From positions 125,025,494 through 125,089,493 of the forward strand of contig NC_081552.1 in assembly GCF_963082655.1 (NCBI RefSeq): 64,000 nucleotides of DNA, in the 5' to 3' direction. This DNA is from Stomoxys calcitrans (taxonomy: Eukaryota; Arthropoda; Insecta; Diptera; Muscidae). A program made the translations under genes and the position numbers. Of the stretch, positions 10,681 to 20,332 are shown piece by piece (within the stretch, counting starts at the first letter, position 1; each line of letters starts with the position of its first letter). A model generated the notes under the pieces. It ran no database searches. It worked only from the letters and a program-made list of their open reading frames with translations, and had not been told where the DNA came from.

Positions 10681-12003
10681 ATTCTGAATGAATAACTTAC
10701 TAACGGAAAAAATAACATTTGTGGCTTCGTAGATTTGAATTTAAAAGAAAACAAGTAAAAACGTGCTAAGTTCGGCCGGGCCGAATCTTATATACCCTCC
10801 ACCATGGATCGCATTTGTCGAGTTCTTTTCCCGGCATCTCTTCTTAGGCAAAACAAGTAAAAGCGTGCTAAGTTCGGCCGGGCCGAATCTTATATACCCT
10901 CCACCATGGATCGCATTTGTCGAGTTCCTTTCCCGGCATCTCTTCTTAGGCAAAAAACGATATAAGAAAAGAGTTGCTCTGCTATTAAAACGAAATCAAG
11001 ATATGGTCTGGTTCGGACCACAATTAAATTATATGTTGGAGACCTGTGTAAAATTTCAGCCAATTCATATAAGAATTGCGCCCATTGGGGCTCACGAAGT
11101 AAAATAGAGAGAACGATTTATATGGGATCTGTATCGGGCTATAGACCGATTCAGACCATAATAAACACGTTTGTTGATATTCATGAGAGAATCCATCGTA
11201 CAAAATTTCAGGCATTTCGGATAATAATTGCGACCTCTAGGGCTCAAGAAGTCAAATCCCCAGATCTGTTTATATGACAGCTATATCAGGTTATGGACCG
11301 ATTTGAACCATACTTGGCACAGTTGTTAGATATCATAACGAAATACTTTGTGTAAAATTTCATACAAATCGGATAAGAATTGTGCCCTCTAGACGCTCAA
11401 GAAGTCAAGACCCAAGATCGGTTTATATGGCAGCTATATCAGGTTATGGACCGATTTAAGCCATACTTGGCACAGTTGTTGGGTATCATAACAAAACACG
11501 TCGTGCGAAATTCCATTCAAATCGGATAAGAATTGCGCACTCTAGAAGCTCAAGAAGTCAAGACGCCAGATCGGTTTATATGGCAGCTATATCAGGTTAT
11601 AAACCGATTTGAACCATACTTGACACAGTTGTTGGATATCATAACAAAACACGTCGTGCAATATTTCATTGCAATCGGATAAGAATTGCGCACGCTAGAG
11701 GCTAAAGAAGTCAAGACCCAAGATCGGTTTATATGGCAGCTATATCAGGTTATGACCCATTTACAATACCAACCGACCTACACTAATAGGAAGTATTTGT
11801 GCAAAATTTCAAGTGGCTAGCTTTACGCCTTCGGAAGTTAGCGTGCTTTCGACAGACAGACGGACGGACGGACGGACGGATGGACGGACGGACGGACAGA
11901 CGGACGGACATGGCTAGTTCGACATAAAATGTCGCGACGATCAAGAATATATATACTTTATGGGGTCTCAGACGAATATTTCGAGCAGTTACAAACAGAA
12001 TGA
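10681..12003 (+). repeat. Tandem segmental duplication, unit 2
   Basis: A copy of 9217-10680 at a 1464-bp offset. The differences I can see are loss of one internal repeat unit after 11240, a longer (GGAC)n tract, and a few point changes (for example CATACAAATC at about 11362 versus CATTCAAATC in unit 1). The join at 10680/10681 has an ATGA/ATTC overlap with no target-site motif. Confidence 0.92.
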
Positions 12004-12045
12004 CGAAATTAGTATACCCCCCATCTTATGGTGGAGGGTATAAAA
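10751..12045 (+). mobile_element. DINE-like element, subfamily A, copy in unit 2
   Basis: It has the same doubled 5' end as the copy in unit 1, but is complete at its 3' end: GTATACCCCCCATCTTATGG then TGGAGGGTATAAAA at 12013-12045. Body units repeat with the same 153-bp spacing. It is followed without a spacer by another DINE-A body (12046). Confidence 0.85.
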
Positions 12046-13224
12046 AGGATATAAGAAAAAATTTGCTCTGCGATTAGAGCGATATTAAGATATTGTCCGG
12101 TTTGGACCACAATTAAATTATATTTATGTTGGAGACCTGTGTAAAATGTCAGCCAATTCAAATAAGAATTGCGCTCTTTGTGGGCTCAAGAAGTAAAATA
12201 GAGAGATCGATCGAGATGGTCATGAGAGAATCCGTCGTACAAAATTTCAGGCAAATCGGTTAATAATTGCGACCTCTGGAGGCTCAAGAAGTCAAGATCC
12301 AAGATCGATTTATATGGCAGGTATATCAGGTTATGCACCGATTTGAACCATACATGGCACAGTTGTTGGATATAATAACGAAGCACGTCGTGCAAAATTT
12401 CATTCCAATCGGATAAGAATTGCACACTCTAGAGGCTCAAGAAGTCAAGACCCAAGATCGGTTTATATGACAGCTATATCAGGTTATGAACCGATTTGAA
12501 CCATATTTGGCACAGTTGTTGGATATCATAACAAAATACTACGTGCCAAAATTCATTCAAATTGGATAAGAATTGCGCCCTCTAGAGGCTCAAGAAGTCA
12601 AGACCCAAGATCGGTTTATATGGCAGCTATATCAGGTGATGGACCGATTTGAACCATACTAGGCACAATTGTTGAATATCATAACAAAACACGTCGTGCA
12701 AAATTTCATTCCAATCGGATAAGAATTGCGCACGCTAGAGGCTCAAGAAGTCAAGACCCAAGATCGGTTTATATGGCAGCTATGTCAGGGTATGGACTGA
12801 TTTGAACCATACTTGGCACAGTTGTTGGATATCATAACAAAACACGTCGTGCAAAATTTCATTCCAATCGGATAAGAATTGCATACTCTAGAGGCTCAAG
12901 AAGTCAAGACCCAAGATCGGTTTATATGGCAGCTATATCAAAACATGGACCGATATGGCCCATTTACAATACCAACCGACCTACACTAATAAGAAGTATT
13001 TGTGCAAAATTTCAAGCGGCTAGCTTTACTCCTTCGGAAGTTAGCGTGCTTTCGACAGACAGACGGACGGACGGACAGACGGACGGACATGGCTAGATCG
13101 ACATAAAATGTCACGACGATCAAGAATATATATACTTTATGGGGTCTCACACGAATATTTCGAGTAGTTACAAACAGAATGACGAAATTAGTATACCCCC
13201 CATCTTATGGTGGAGGGTATAAAA
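12046..13224 (+). mobile_element. DINE-like element, subfamily A, lacking its 5' end
   Basis: It starts internally at AAGGATATAAGAAAAAATTT, directly after the previous copy's 3' hairpin. Unit anchors fall at 12358, 12511, 12664 and 12817, exactly 153 bp apart. It ends with the (GGAC)n tract (13065-13090), the ATACTTTATGGGGTCTCA block and the 3' hairpin at 13192-13224. Joining without a 5' end suggests unequal exchange between copies or insertion at an element end. Confidence 0.85.
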
Positions 13225-13289
13225 AAAACAAAAATGAATTTATCAATTAAAGAGGAATTAATAGATTTAGTTGATCCGAAAAAAAAAAA

Positions 13290-15545
13290 TTAAGGTAAGT
13301 ATAAAAGAATAAAAATATAAATGAGTCTTAACATTCATCAACTTAATGCAGTAAAATGTTTTCAAAGTCTGGTTTTAAATGTTGCTGAGTTACTGAGTAA
13401 TTGCAGATCGTTACGAAGTGAGTTCCAGAGACGTACAGCGAATATGAACATATGCCATTCAGAAACAAACCTCCGATACATTTTTGGAATGACTTTTTTA
13501 CCTTTAATAGATCTGGCGAAATCAATAATTCCATACAGATATTGTGGTGCCTGCATGTAGATCAGTTTATGCAGGAAAGTTAGCGATCTCAGGTACAACA
13601 AGTGCTGTAAGGAGACGCCATACAAGGATAAAGAGTATTCAGAGATGGAATCGCGCCGTCTCAAGCCAAATACATAACGAGTAACGCTATTAAAAAAGGT
13701 GTTTAGCTTACGTCTACTTACCGAGTCGCAATTAGCAAACAACTCACAGACGTAGAGAATGCCAGGAACAAGATAAGTTTTTTCCAAGAGAGACCTAACC
13801 CGCAGCGGAGTAATCGACTGAGTGGCCCAGAGAGCAAGCAATTTTGAATATCCCTGACCAACGACAGAGTCGATATGATTACTCCAATCAGAGCGCTGTT
13901 AATAACCACGCCCAAGTTCTTTGCATGAGGAACGATTTCCAATTTAGAGTCATTAATGAATATACCGACATCACATGAAAAACGAGACAGCCTGTTTCTG
14001 ATAACCACACACTTGGAGACACAGGCCATTGGCTTACGCCCACGTGCTGACTCTTGACAGATCAGGATTAAGCAGACGTATGTTTTCAGCAATCTCATAG
14101 CTCGGACTGCCGATATATATTTGTACATCGTCAGCGTACATATGTACCTCACAATAAGATAATTGACTCGCCAAGTCGTTACTGTACAATGAAAATAGAA
14201 GAGGACCCAGAATAGATCCCTGAGAAACACCTTTTAAAACAAGCAGAGGTGCCGATACAGAAGACTTATAACTGACGGACTGAGTGCGGTGAGACAGGTA
14301 CGACAAAATAAGTCATCAGATCCGACAGCGTGAGACTTTACAGTCGCGACGCACTCAAGGACATCGGTGGGACCAAAACAGCTGAAGCCAAGACCAGAGT
14401 CGTCATCGAGAGAGGGATCAACTGGGATCTGTGGGACATTAACAAAGGCATTTTTAAGCCCATTAATGTCCAAGTTTGTTGAACATCTATTAGTATCTTT
14501 CCCAATTCCTAAGTCTCGAATAACCTTCCACGTTCTCTTGGAGCCTGTTGCAGAAGTAAAGCGTCTGTAATAGTAGTCTTTCTTCGCTATCTTAATCAAC
14601 TTATTGACTTGGTCTCTTGCTGAGCAAAAGGCATCATGTAACTCAGGCGTCCTGAAACGTCTCCACCTGCGATGCGACATATTCCTCTCGTGAATAGCCG
14701 AACGAATATCTCGGGAGAACCACGGTTTCGATCTGGAGGACACTTCTCTAGTCTTGAGTGGAACCGTAAGTTCCTGTAGGTCACGGATATTCCTCTGTAG
14801 AAGGTCAGTTTGTTCATCGCTAGTTTCCATACGAAATATCAGATACCAGTCGATGAGCACAGCACTCGAAAGCAAAAAAATCATGGTCGAAAAAATTCCC
14901 TAGTCCTGGTGAGCCCAATTCATAACACAAAAATATCAAGTCATAGTTCGAAAAACATGAGGCTGACAGTTGGTCGTATAGGAGGACTTTATGCTAACAA
15001 AGTACAGATCGAGAAGCGTGCTGGAGGATGCAGAAAAATGCATGGGAATTGTGGAATTGACAGGCAAACCCCCCAAGGAAGACATTTCAAACGTCAAGCC
15101 CGTGTCCTGTAAAACGTTAGAGATGAAGTCCCCAGCAACAACAATGTCTGAGTAAGCAAGAGAGAGAGGTTCAAGGACAGAGAAAAAATCTCGCGTATCC
15201 GTACGGTTGTTCGGTCTATAAACGCACCCCATTAGGAGCTTGTTATCGGAAGCAGACACCTCAACAAAAACATACTCAATTGGGCCACCTGAGTTAGACT
15301 TTATACATAACTGATTATTCAGGTAGTTTCTCACATACAGAGCGGTGACGCCCCACGACGTAATCTATCAGCTCTATGCACGCTATATCCTGAAAGATCA
15401 ATAAACGCATTAGGTTTTGATTGATTAAGCCACGTCATCGATACACGCACTATATCAATGTCAGAGTTCTCAAAAATCATCTTGAATTCGTCAAACTTGT
15501 TATTCAGGCTTTGGGCATTAATATGACTAGACAGACAGTATCCTG
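13290..15545 (-). pseudogene. Jockey-like LINE ORF2 (endonuclease-RT), internally deleted
   Basis: Minus-strand order: endonuclease start HINAQSLNNKFDEFKMIFEN (about 15535-15470), GCVYRPNNRTDTRDFF and DIVVAGDFISNVLQD (about 15230-15100), then LLDLYFVS near 14990. Next come the linker WFSRDIRSAIHERN...RRWRRF (about 14720-14650), then VGSDDL near 14310, where the RT fingers and the first catalytic Asp are missing. After the join: SHRTQSVSYKSSVSAPLLV, GVSQGSILGPLLFSLYSNDL and MYADDVQIYIG (14306-14100, catalytic DD kept). A frameshift leads into CVSKCVVIRNRL ... AKNLGVVINSAL, and another into LLEKTYLVPGILYVCELFAN ... RLWNSLRNDLQL (13841-13362). With at least two frameshifts and a deletion it cannot be functional. 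It shares sequence with the fragment at 4108-5112. Confidence 0.8.
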
Positions 15546-15837
15546 ATCATATTCGCCGTTACATCTCTAGTATAGTTGTAGCTGTTATATTTAAAGAAGT
15601 AAAAATATTTATGTAATTAAATCCTCAGCAACTCGGAAGACGATAAATGTTATGAGTGAAGATAAATTATTTTTGATGAATGCTAAGATACTAATATAAT
15701 AAAAATTTAGGAAATGCATGGCAAAAGAACTAAATATAGGATAACATAAATGACATGAGATTAGTTGTGGTTTATGAGATGATGTTAGTAGTAGGATTTT
15801 GTGTGTGGTTAGTATGACGAAACCTATTTAAAGTATA
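15546..15837. other. Unassigned AT-rich interval
   Basis: Lies between the jockey-like LINE's endonuclease start and the resumed RNase H LINE. It may be 5' sequence of the jockey-like element, but I see no readable ORF1. Confidence 0.35.
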
Positions 15838-15938
15838 AACTGAGTGTAAAAGTAGGTTCTCATTTCAGTGAGAACCTGTCTGATTTAGCGGATGTGAACA
15901 TTCGCAAGTTATTGGGATTTTTAAAGCGGTCTGGATGG
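15838..15938 (+). pseudogene. RNase H LINE copy 2, resumed C-terminal tail
   Basis: The sequence encodes ENLSDLADVNIRKLLGFLKR then SGW. It is the tail that follows the zinc-knuckle region in copy 1 (7245-7310). Copy 2 breaks off at 9060 just before this point, so 9061-15837 is best read as later insertions. The tail ends at SGW, next to mariner sequence, without a LINE 3' UTR. Confidence 0.7.
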
Positions 15939-16257
15939 TTGGCGATGAAGCTCCATCAAGGACCAGGGTCAACTGAGGTTCACTCCAAGACGGATTTGGT
16001 GAAGGTCATCCTAAATCCGTTGTTGTTCCAAAAACAATTGATGCTGTGCGCCAACGCTATTGCAAGATCGTCATGTGACCTATCGTGAGATTGAGATAAA
16101 CTTAGGCATTAATGGGACCAGTATACATTCAATATAGCATGAACATTTGACCGTCAAAAAAATTTGTTCGAGTTGGATCCCACACAATTTGTCTATCGCT
16201 CAAAAAAGGCTCGTGCCGATTGGTCGAAAGAAATGCTTCAAAAATAAGAAATAACTG
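15939..16257 (+). pseudogene. Mariner (irritans-type), transposase DNA-binding region
   Basis: Across broken frames it reads DEAPSRTRV, GHPKSVVVPKTIDAVRQRY, VTYREIE, INGTSIHSI-like and EHLTVKK-like, IPHNLSIAQKKARADWSKEM and LQK. This is the second helix-turn-helix and linker of irritans-type mariner transposases. It begins where the piece at 7930-8191 stops. The DDxD catalytic part is absent because a DINE end follows. Stops and frameshifts throughout. Confidence 0.75.
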
Positions 16258-16303
16258 CATCTTTATATCCACCACCATAGGATGGGGTATACTAATCTAG
16301 ATA
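16258..16303 (-). mobile_element. DINE-like 3' end, left of the Tc1 insertion
   Basis: Reads TTTATATCCACCACCATAGG then ATGGGGTATACTAAT on plus: the DINE 3' hairpin in minus orientation. It is interrupted at 16302-16303 (TA) by the Tc1 element, and the homologous sequence resumes at 17944. Confidence 0.75.
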
Positions 16304-16526
16304 CAGCGGTCAAAAAAAGTAGTCATCATTAGCAAAATTGATAATAAATTCACTTATTTTGGGTAATTGAAGAAAATTTAAAGTAAACAAATAATGCAGT
16401 TTTATGCAATAGTTTATTTTTCGTAATATGTTTTAAAATAAATTCAAAAAATAAATTTAATTAGCGCAAAAAATGCAATTTTATATAATAACACCAAAAA
16501 CAGAACAAAAAAAGTATTCATCATTG
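16304..16526. repeat. Tc1 left terminal inverted repeat
   Basis: Contains the outer motif at 16309-16330 and the inner direct-repeat motif at 16504-16526. A shared middle motif ATAATGCAGT (16391-16400) matches ATGATGCAGT in the right repeat at nearly the mirror position, so the homology spans the whole arm despite divergence. Confidence 0.85.
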
Positions 16527-16653
16527 ATGTGCTATCATCAAAGTCAAATTCAAATATTATTTGGGAATCCCCCTTTTCTGTTTTATTTAGTAAAGGAGGC
16601 TTTGCCCTTGACAGCAAATATTTAATTTCATTGAAAATATAGTTTTTGTCAAA

Positions 16654-17682
16654 ATGGGTCGTAAGCAAAACGAGGTTTCTGATGAGGTAAAAGTTTTGAT
16701 AATAAAACACCACAGGAATGGTTTAACTCAAAAAACTATCAGTGAAATATTAAATAGACCACGATCTACTATACAATCCATCATCAGAAAGTGGACAGAA
16801 ACGAAAACTGTTGACAATAAACCAAGATCTGGTCGACCAAAAGCACTTTCAGTTGGAGATGTGCGTTGGCTAGTGCGGCAAGTTCAGAAAACTCCGAAGA
16901 CAAATGCGACCATTCTTCGTAAAAACACTATGGAATATTTAGGGAAGGAAGTTACTACACAAACACTTCGAAATACACTCAAAAGGCATAGTTACAGAGG
17001 AAGAACTGCACGTAAGAAGCCCTTTATAAATAAAATAAACCGAGTGAAAAGGCTAAACTTCGCAAAAATGTATGTAAAACAGCCCGAATCATTTTGGAAA
17101 ACAGTCATTTTTGCAGACGAGAGCAAGTTTAATCTTTTTGGGTGCGATGGAAAGGTCATAGTGTACAGAAAACCAAATACAGAGCTTGAAGAACGAAACA
17201 CAGTTGCTACTGTAAAACATGGTGGAGGTGGTTTAATGGTTTGGGGGTGTATGGCGGCTTCAGGAGCGGGAAATCTTGAAATTATTAATGGAGTAATGGA
17301 TCATAAGTATTACATTGACATTTTAAAGAGGAATTTAAAAGATAGTGCTGTAAAACTTGGGCTTGGTAATAACTTTCAATATTATCAAGATAATGACCCC
17401 AAACATTCTGCTTTAAATACCAAGATGTGGATGCTGTATAACTGCCCCAAAGTCATTAAAACTCCTCCTCAAAGTCCCGACTTGAACCCAATTGAACATC
17501 TTTGGGAACATCTCGAACGCAAATTGAGAACGCGCAATTTTTCGAGCAAGAGTCAAATGCAACAGGTGATAATGGAGGAATGGACTAATATAGACCAAAA
17601 TATAACCGCTAAATTAGTCCAATCGATGTCAAACCGTTTAAAAGAAGTTATAAGACGCGGTGGTCAAATAACAAAGTATTAA
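16654..17682 (+). CDS. Tc1-family DD34E transposase, intact 342 aa
   Basis: Cut-and-paste DNA transposase, expected to act in the nucleus on its own terminal repeats and to insert at TA. Residues 7-47 form the first helix-turn-helix (VKVLIIKHHRNGLTQKTISE), followed by a GRPK hook (60-63) and a second helix-turn-helix region (about 64-112). Basic KK/RVKR stretches at 120-133 may serve nuclear import. The catalytic triad is complete: D155 in VIFADESKFNLFG, D246 in YYQDNDPKHS and E281 in SPDLNPIEHLWEHLE, with exactly 34 residues between the last two. The Gly-rich GGGGLMVWGCM motif is at 190-200. Length matches the usual 340 or so. The ATG is the first in frame, about 350 bp inside the element. 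No stop or frameshift, unlike every other transposon gene here. Activity is inferred, not shown. Confidence 0.95.
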   Translation: MGRKQNEVSDEVKVLIIKHHRNGLTQKTISEILNRPRSTIQSIIRKWTETKTVDNKPRSGRPKALSVGDVRWLVRQVQKTPKTNATILRKNTMEYLGKEVTTQTLRNTLKRHSYRGRTARKKPFINKINRVKRLNFAKMYVKQPESFWKTVIFADESKFNLFGCDGKVIVYRKPNTELEERNTVATVKHGGGGLMVWGCMAASGAGNLEIINGVMDHKYYIDILKRNLKDSAVKLGLGNNFQYYQDNDPKHSALNTKMWMLYNCPKVIKTPPQSPDLNPIEHLWEHLERKLRTRNFSSKSQMQQVIMEEWTNIDQNITAKLVQSMSNRLKEVIRRGGQITKY

Positions 17683-17720
17683 TTTTTTTAAATTATGTTA
17701 TTTATTTTTTTGTTTTTTTG

Positions 17721-17943
17721 CAATGATGAATACTTTTTTTGTTTAATTTTTTGTGTTCAGCTGTAAAATGGCCCTTTTTGTTCCAATAAATACTATTTTT
17801 TTCTTTAAAAACAATGAAATTGTGTACATATATATCACACAAGCACTACTGCATCATTAGCTTAATATGTTTTTATTCCAATTGTCTTTTGTAGACTTAT
17901 TAAAAAAAAAACATTGAATGATGAATACTTTTTTTGACCGCTG
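17721..17943. repeat. Tc1 right terminal inverted repeat
   Basis: Mirror of 16304-16526. The inner motif is CAATGATGAATACTTTTTTT at 17721-17740 and the outer motif is at 17917-17943. The inner and outer motif pairs are symmetric about the same centre in both arms. Confidence 0.85.
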
Positions 17944-17973
17944 TATGACGTTTATAACACCTCGAAATATTCA
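17944..17973 (-). mobile_element. DINE-like fragment, right of the Tc1 insertion
   Basis: TATGACGTTTATAACACCTC then GAAATATTC continues the DINE block (normally ...ACTAATTTCGTCATTC...GTTACAAC...CGAAATATTC in this orientation) interrupted by Tc1 at 16303. Confidence 0.7.
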
Positions 17974-18126
17974 AAAGCCCGATGGAAAGATCAAGTGGTG
18001 GAAGACACCCCGAAACTTGGAGTCAGAGATTTTAGAATGAGCGCAGAAGATCGAGGCGCTTGTAACGCTATTCTACATTCGGCTAGTGGAACAAACATTC
18101 TGTTGTAGCCAATTAAAGTAAGTAAG
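17974..18126 (+). mobile_element. RTE-like LINE, extreme 3' end
   Basis: AAAAGCCCGATGGAAAGATC to TAGCCAATTAAAGTAAG matches the tail of copies ending at about 2960, 35812 and 49436 (RWKDQVVEDTPKLGVRDFRM-like frame). A short 5'-truncated remnant, typical of LINEs. Confidence 0.8.
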
Positions 18127-18402
18127 TATATCAAAACATGGACCGATTTGGCCCATTTACAATCCCAAGCGACCTACACTAATAAAAAGTATTTGTGCAA
18201 ATTTCAAGCGCCTAGCTGTACTCCTTCGAAAGTTGGAGTGCTTTTGACAGACAGACGGACGGACGCACATGGCTGCGTCGACTTAAAATGACATGACGAT
18301 CAAGAATAAATATACTTTATGGGGTTTCAGATGCATATTTCGAGGTGTTACAAACAGAATGACGAAATTAGTATATCCCCATCCTATGGTGGAGGGTTTA
18401 AA
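18127..18402 (+). mobile_element. DINE-like element, subfamily A, 3' part
   Basis: Starts in the last body unit (TATCAAAACATGGACCGATT), then the AAGCGCCTAGC block, a short (GGAC)n tract (18252-18265), the TACTTTATGGGGTTTCAG block and the hairpin ATGGTGGAGGGTTTAAAAAG. The 5' side is missing. Confidence 0.8.
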
Positions 18403-19917
18403 AAGCATAGAATTACCTGGAGAATTGTCTCTGAACAAAACCAAACGGCAATTTTTGAATCCAACAGAAAAACTCGGCATGTTCAAAAAACATTTAAATT
18501 CCACAAAAACATTTTAGAGGTTATCGTGTTGACATTTATACATTTTTTTGTTATGAAACTTTTACGTATATATGAAGGTTGATGGTATTCCAAGCGTAAA
18601 ATGTAATTTTATAAATAATACCTATTCCGTTTCGGTTGTAATAGCCATCGTTTAGTGTAAAACGGATATGGATTTGATTTTCCAGTGATGCAGCCCCATT
18701 CAAACTTGTCTTTTTTGCAGATAGTTTTTAATTATTCTATTGTACAATTGGCTTTTAGATATAACAAAAAACGGAAAATGATTGATTTTTTTCGTAACTG
18801 GTAAATTTTACAGCGGTCGACAATGGTCGTAGTTTCATTTCACTTATCTAAATACATTGTAGCGTTTTTGTTTTGATGTGATGTTTTATCTTCTAATGGT
18901 GATTTGTCTTTCACTCGCCAATCCGCCATCGACAACCAAAAACCAATGATAACAAATTTTACAATGCCTTTTTTGTTTTGGTTCTAAGATTTTTTTGTTT
19001 TTTTTTTTTCTAAAAGTTTTCATTAAATTAATTTTCTGATTTTTATTGGTTTCGTCATCAATAGTTTTATATAAAAATATGCTCATTTGTCTACTTTATG
19101 CATTGTTCAATTACAGCTGAAATTAAATCGTAACCATAGGTTCTGATTGGCTTCTCCATGGTCTATATGTAGGTTCCTCGAGTACAAATCGAGTTCAGTT
19201 GATGACAGTTGGTTTTGTGGCTATAAATATAAGTTTTGTTTCTTTGTAAATAAAGATTAGTATCTTTGCTATACATGGTGTATTTTTAGATGTTACAGTT
19301 ATGAAGAGGACAGCATTTATCTCTCAATTATTATATATTCATTAAATTCTTAAAGCTATAACAACGCTAGGTTTAAAGGTCAACTCAAGGCTTAGATTAC
19401 TATACAAGAAAAATTAAATAATTGTTGAAAACTACATATAAGTGATAAGTAAATTAGTTCCCTTTTCCAACCAGTACATGTTGCTGGTATATAAAGCAGT
19501 TTTAACTGGCATTTTAGAATCTGCGTCCTCTACTTCGTCCTCTGAGGGCGAGTTTAGGTATCTTAAATATTTCCACAACTCCATACTTAAACTATTGTTT
19601 ACCATACAAATAGTTACCAATATACAAATATATGAGCTTGTAAAAAGTTTTTTTCCCTTTGCTTCCCTCGCAATGGAAGCCATGCTATCATGACCGTGTG
19701 TCTCTATGAAAAAAAATGGGTTTTTAAAGACTAAAATTGCTAACAGTTTTGATTGTTTTTATTTCATTGCTTTTGTTTTGCCAACGAGTGATGCAGAACT
19801 TCACATTAATAGCTTGTACATGATATTATTTTCGAAAATATTTCACATCTTTTTTAAGTTCACACTTCTGGATTATTGATTCAAATTGATTCTTTGGTGA
19901 AATTATGTAAATACTAA
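18403..19917. other. Unassigned AT-rich interval, no recognised gene
   Basis: No transposon signature and no convincing gene. At 19432-19693 both strands are open for 83 codons over the same span. The minus-strand frame (MASIAREAKGKKLF ... SPSEDEVEDAD) has protein-like composition, but I recognise no domain. Confidence 0.4.
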
Positions 19918-20016
19918 CGGCCTTATTCACAAAATTTAATGTAAATTTGAAATAGGTTTGTTTGACAGTTTTTCTATATTGAACTGTCAAATAAACCAAT
20001 TTTAGGAATAAGGCCG
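19918..20016. repeat. 99-bp hairpin, MITE-like
   Basis: CGGCCTTATTCACAAAATTT at the left pairs with AAATAAACCAATTTTAGGAATAAGGCCG read in reverse at the right. An inner pair (GTTTGTTTGACAGTT with AACTGTCAAATAAAC) completes an imperfect stem over nearly the whole length. It has the size and form of a tiny MITE or solo hairpin; no target duplication is certain. Confidence 0.7.
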
Positions 20017-20134
20017 CAAATGTCTTAATTGTATGTTGATATAAACGTTTGTCTGGATTTTCGGTATGGTATGATAAGTGGGATAATTAATATATCTATT
20101 GAGTTGTTTGTATTATGTAAAGATTAGAGTTTGG

Positions 20135-20240
20135 AATTTACCGGGGGTTTCCCGGTAAATTCCCCGGGAAACGGGAAAAATAATTAGGATTTCCCGGGAT
20201 CCCGAGCCGAGGGAACGGGAAACATTAGGTTTCGAGGTAA
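20135..20240. repeat. Clustered CCCGGG/GGGAA palindromic motifs
   Basis: A patch rich in short palindromes: ACCGGGGGTTTCCCGGTAAA, TTCCCCGGGAAACGGGAAA, TTTCCCGGGATCCCG. A related patch occurs at 26738-26830. Function unknown. Confidence 0.6.
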
Positions 20241-20255
20241 AAAAATGTGTATATT

Positions 20256-20328
<73 letters not shown>
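20256..20328. repeat. (TA)n microsatellite
   Basis: Pure AT dinucleotide tract ending a few bases before the C-family terminus ACTAGCTGACCCGGG. Confidence 0.95.

Positions 20329-20329
<1 letters not shown>

Positions 20330-20332
<3 letters not shown>

Larger units (their letters stand above)
16304..17943 (+). mobile_element. Complete Tc1 transposon with IR/DR-type ends
   Basis: This 1640-bp element starts CAGCGGTCAAAAAAAGTA and ends with the reverse complement, TACTTTTTTTGACCGCTG. It is flanked by the expected TA duplication (16302-16303 and 17944-17945). The outermost 27 bp match with one mismatch. A second copy of the AAAAAAAGTATTCATCATTG motif lies inside each end (16504-16526 and 17721-17743) at mirror-image distances. 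This gives terminal inverted repeats of about 223 bp with internal direct repeats, the IR/DR layout known from several Tc1-like elements. One uninterrupted transposase gene lies between the ends. Confidence 0.95.

Noticed and set aside
9836..12900. Regularly spaced repeats that could suggest a CRISPR array
   Set aside because: Units are 153 bp, homologous along their whole length with no unique spacers, and the genome is eukaryotic.
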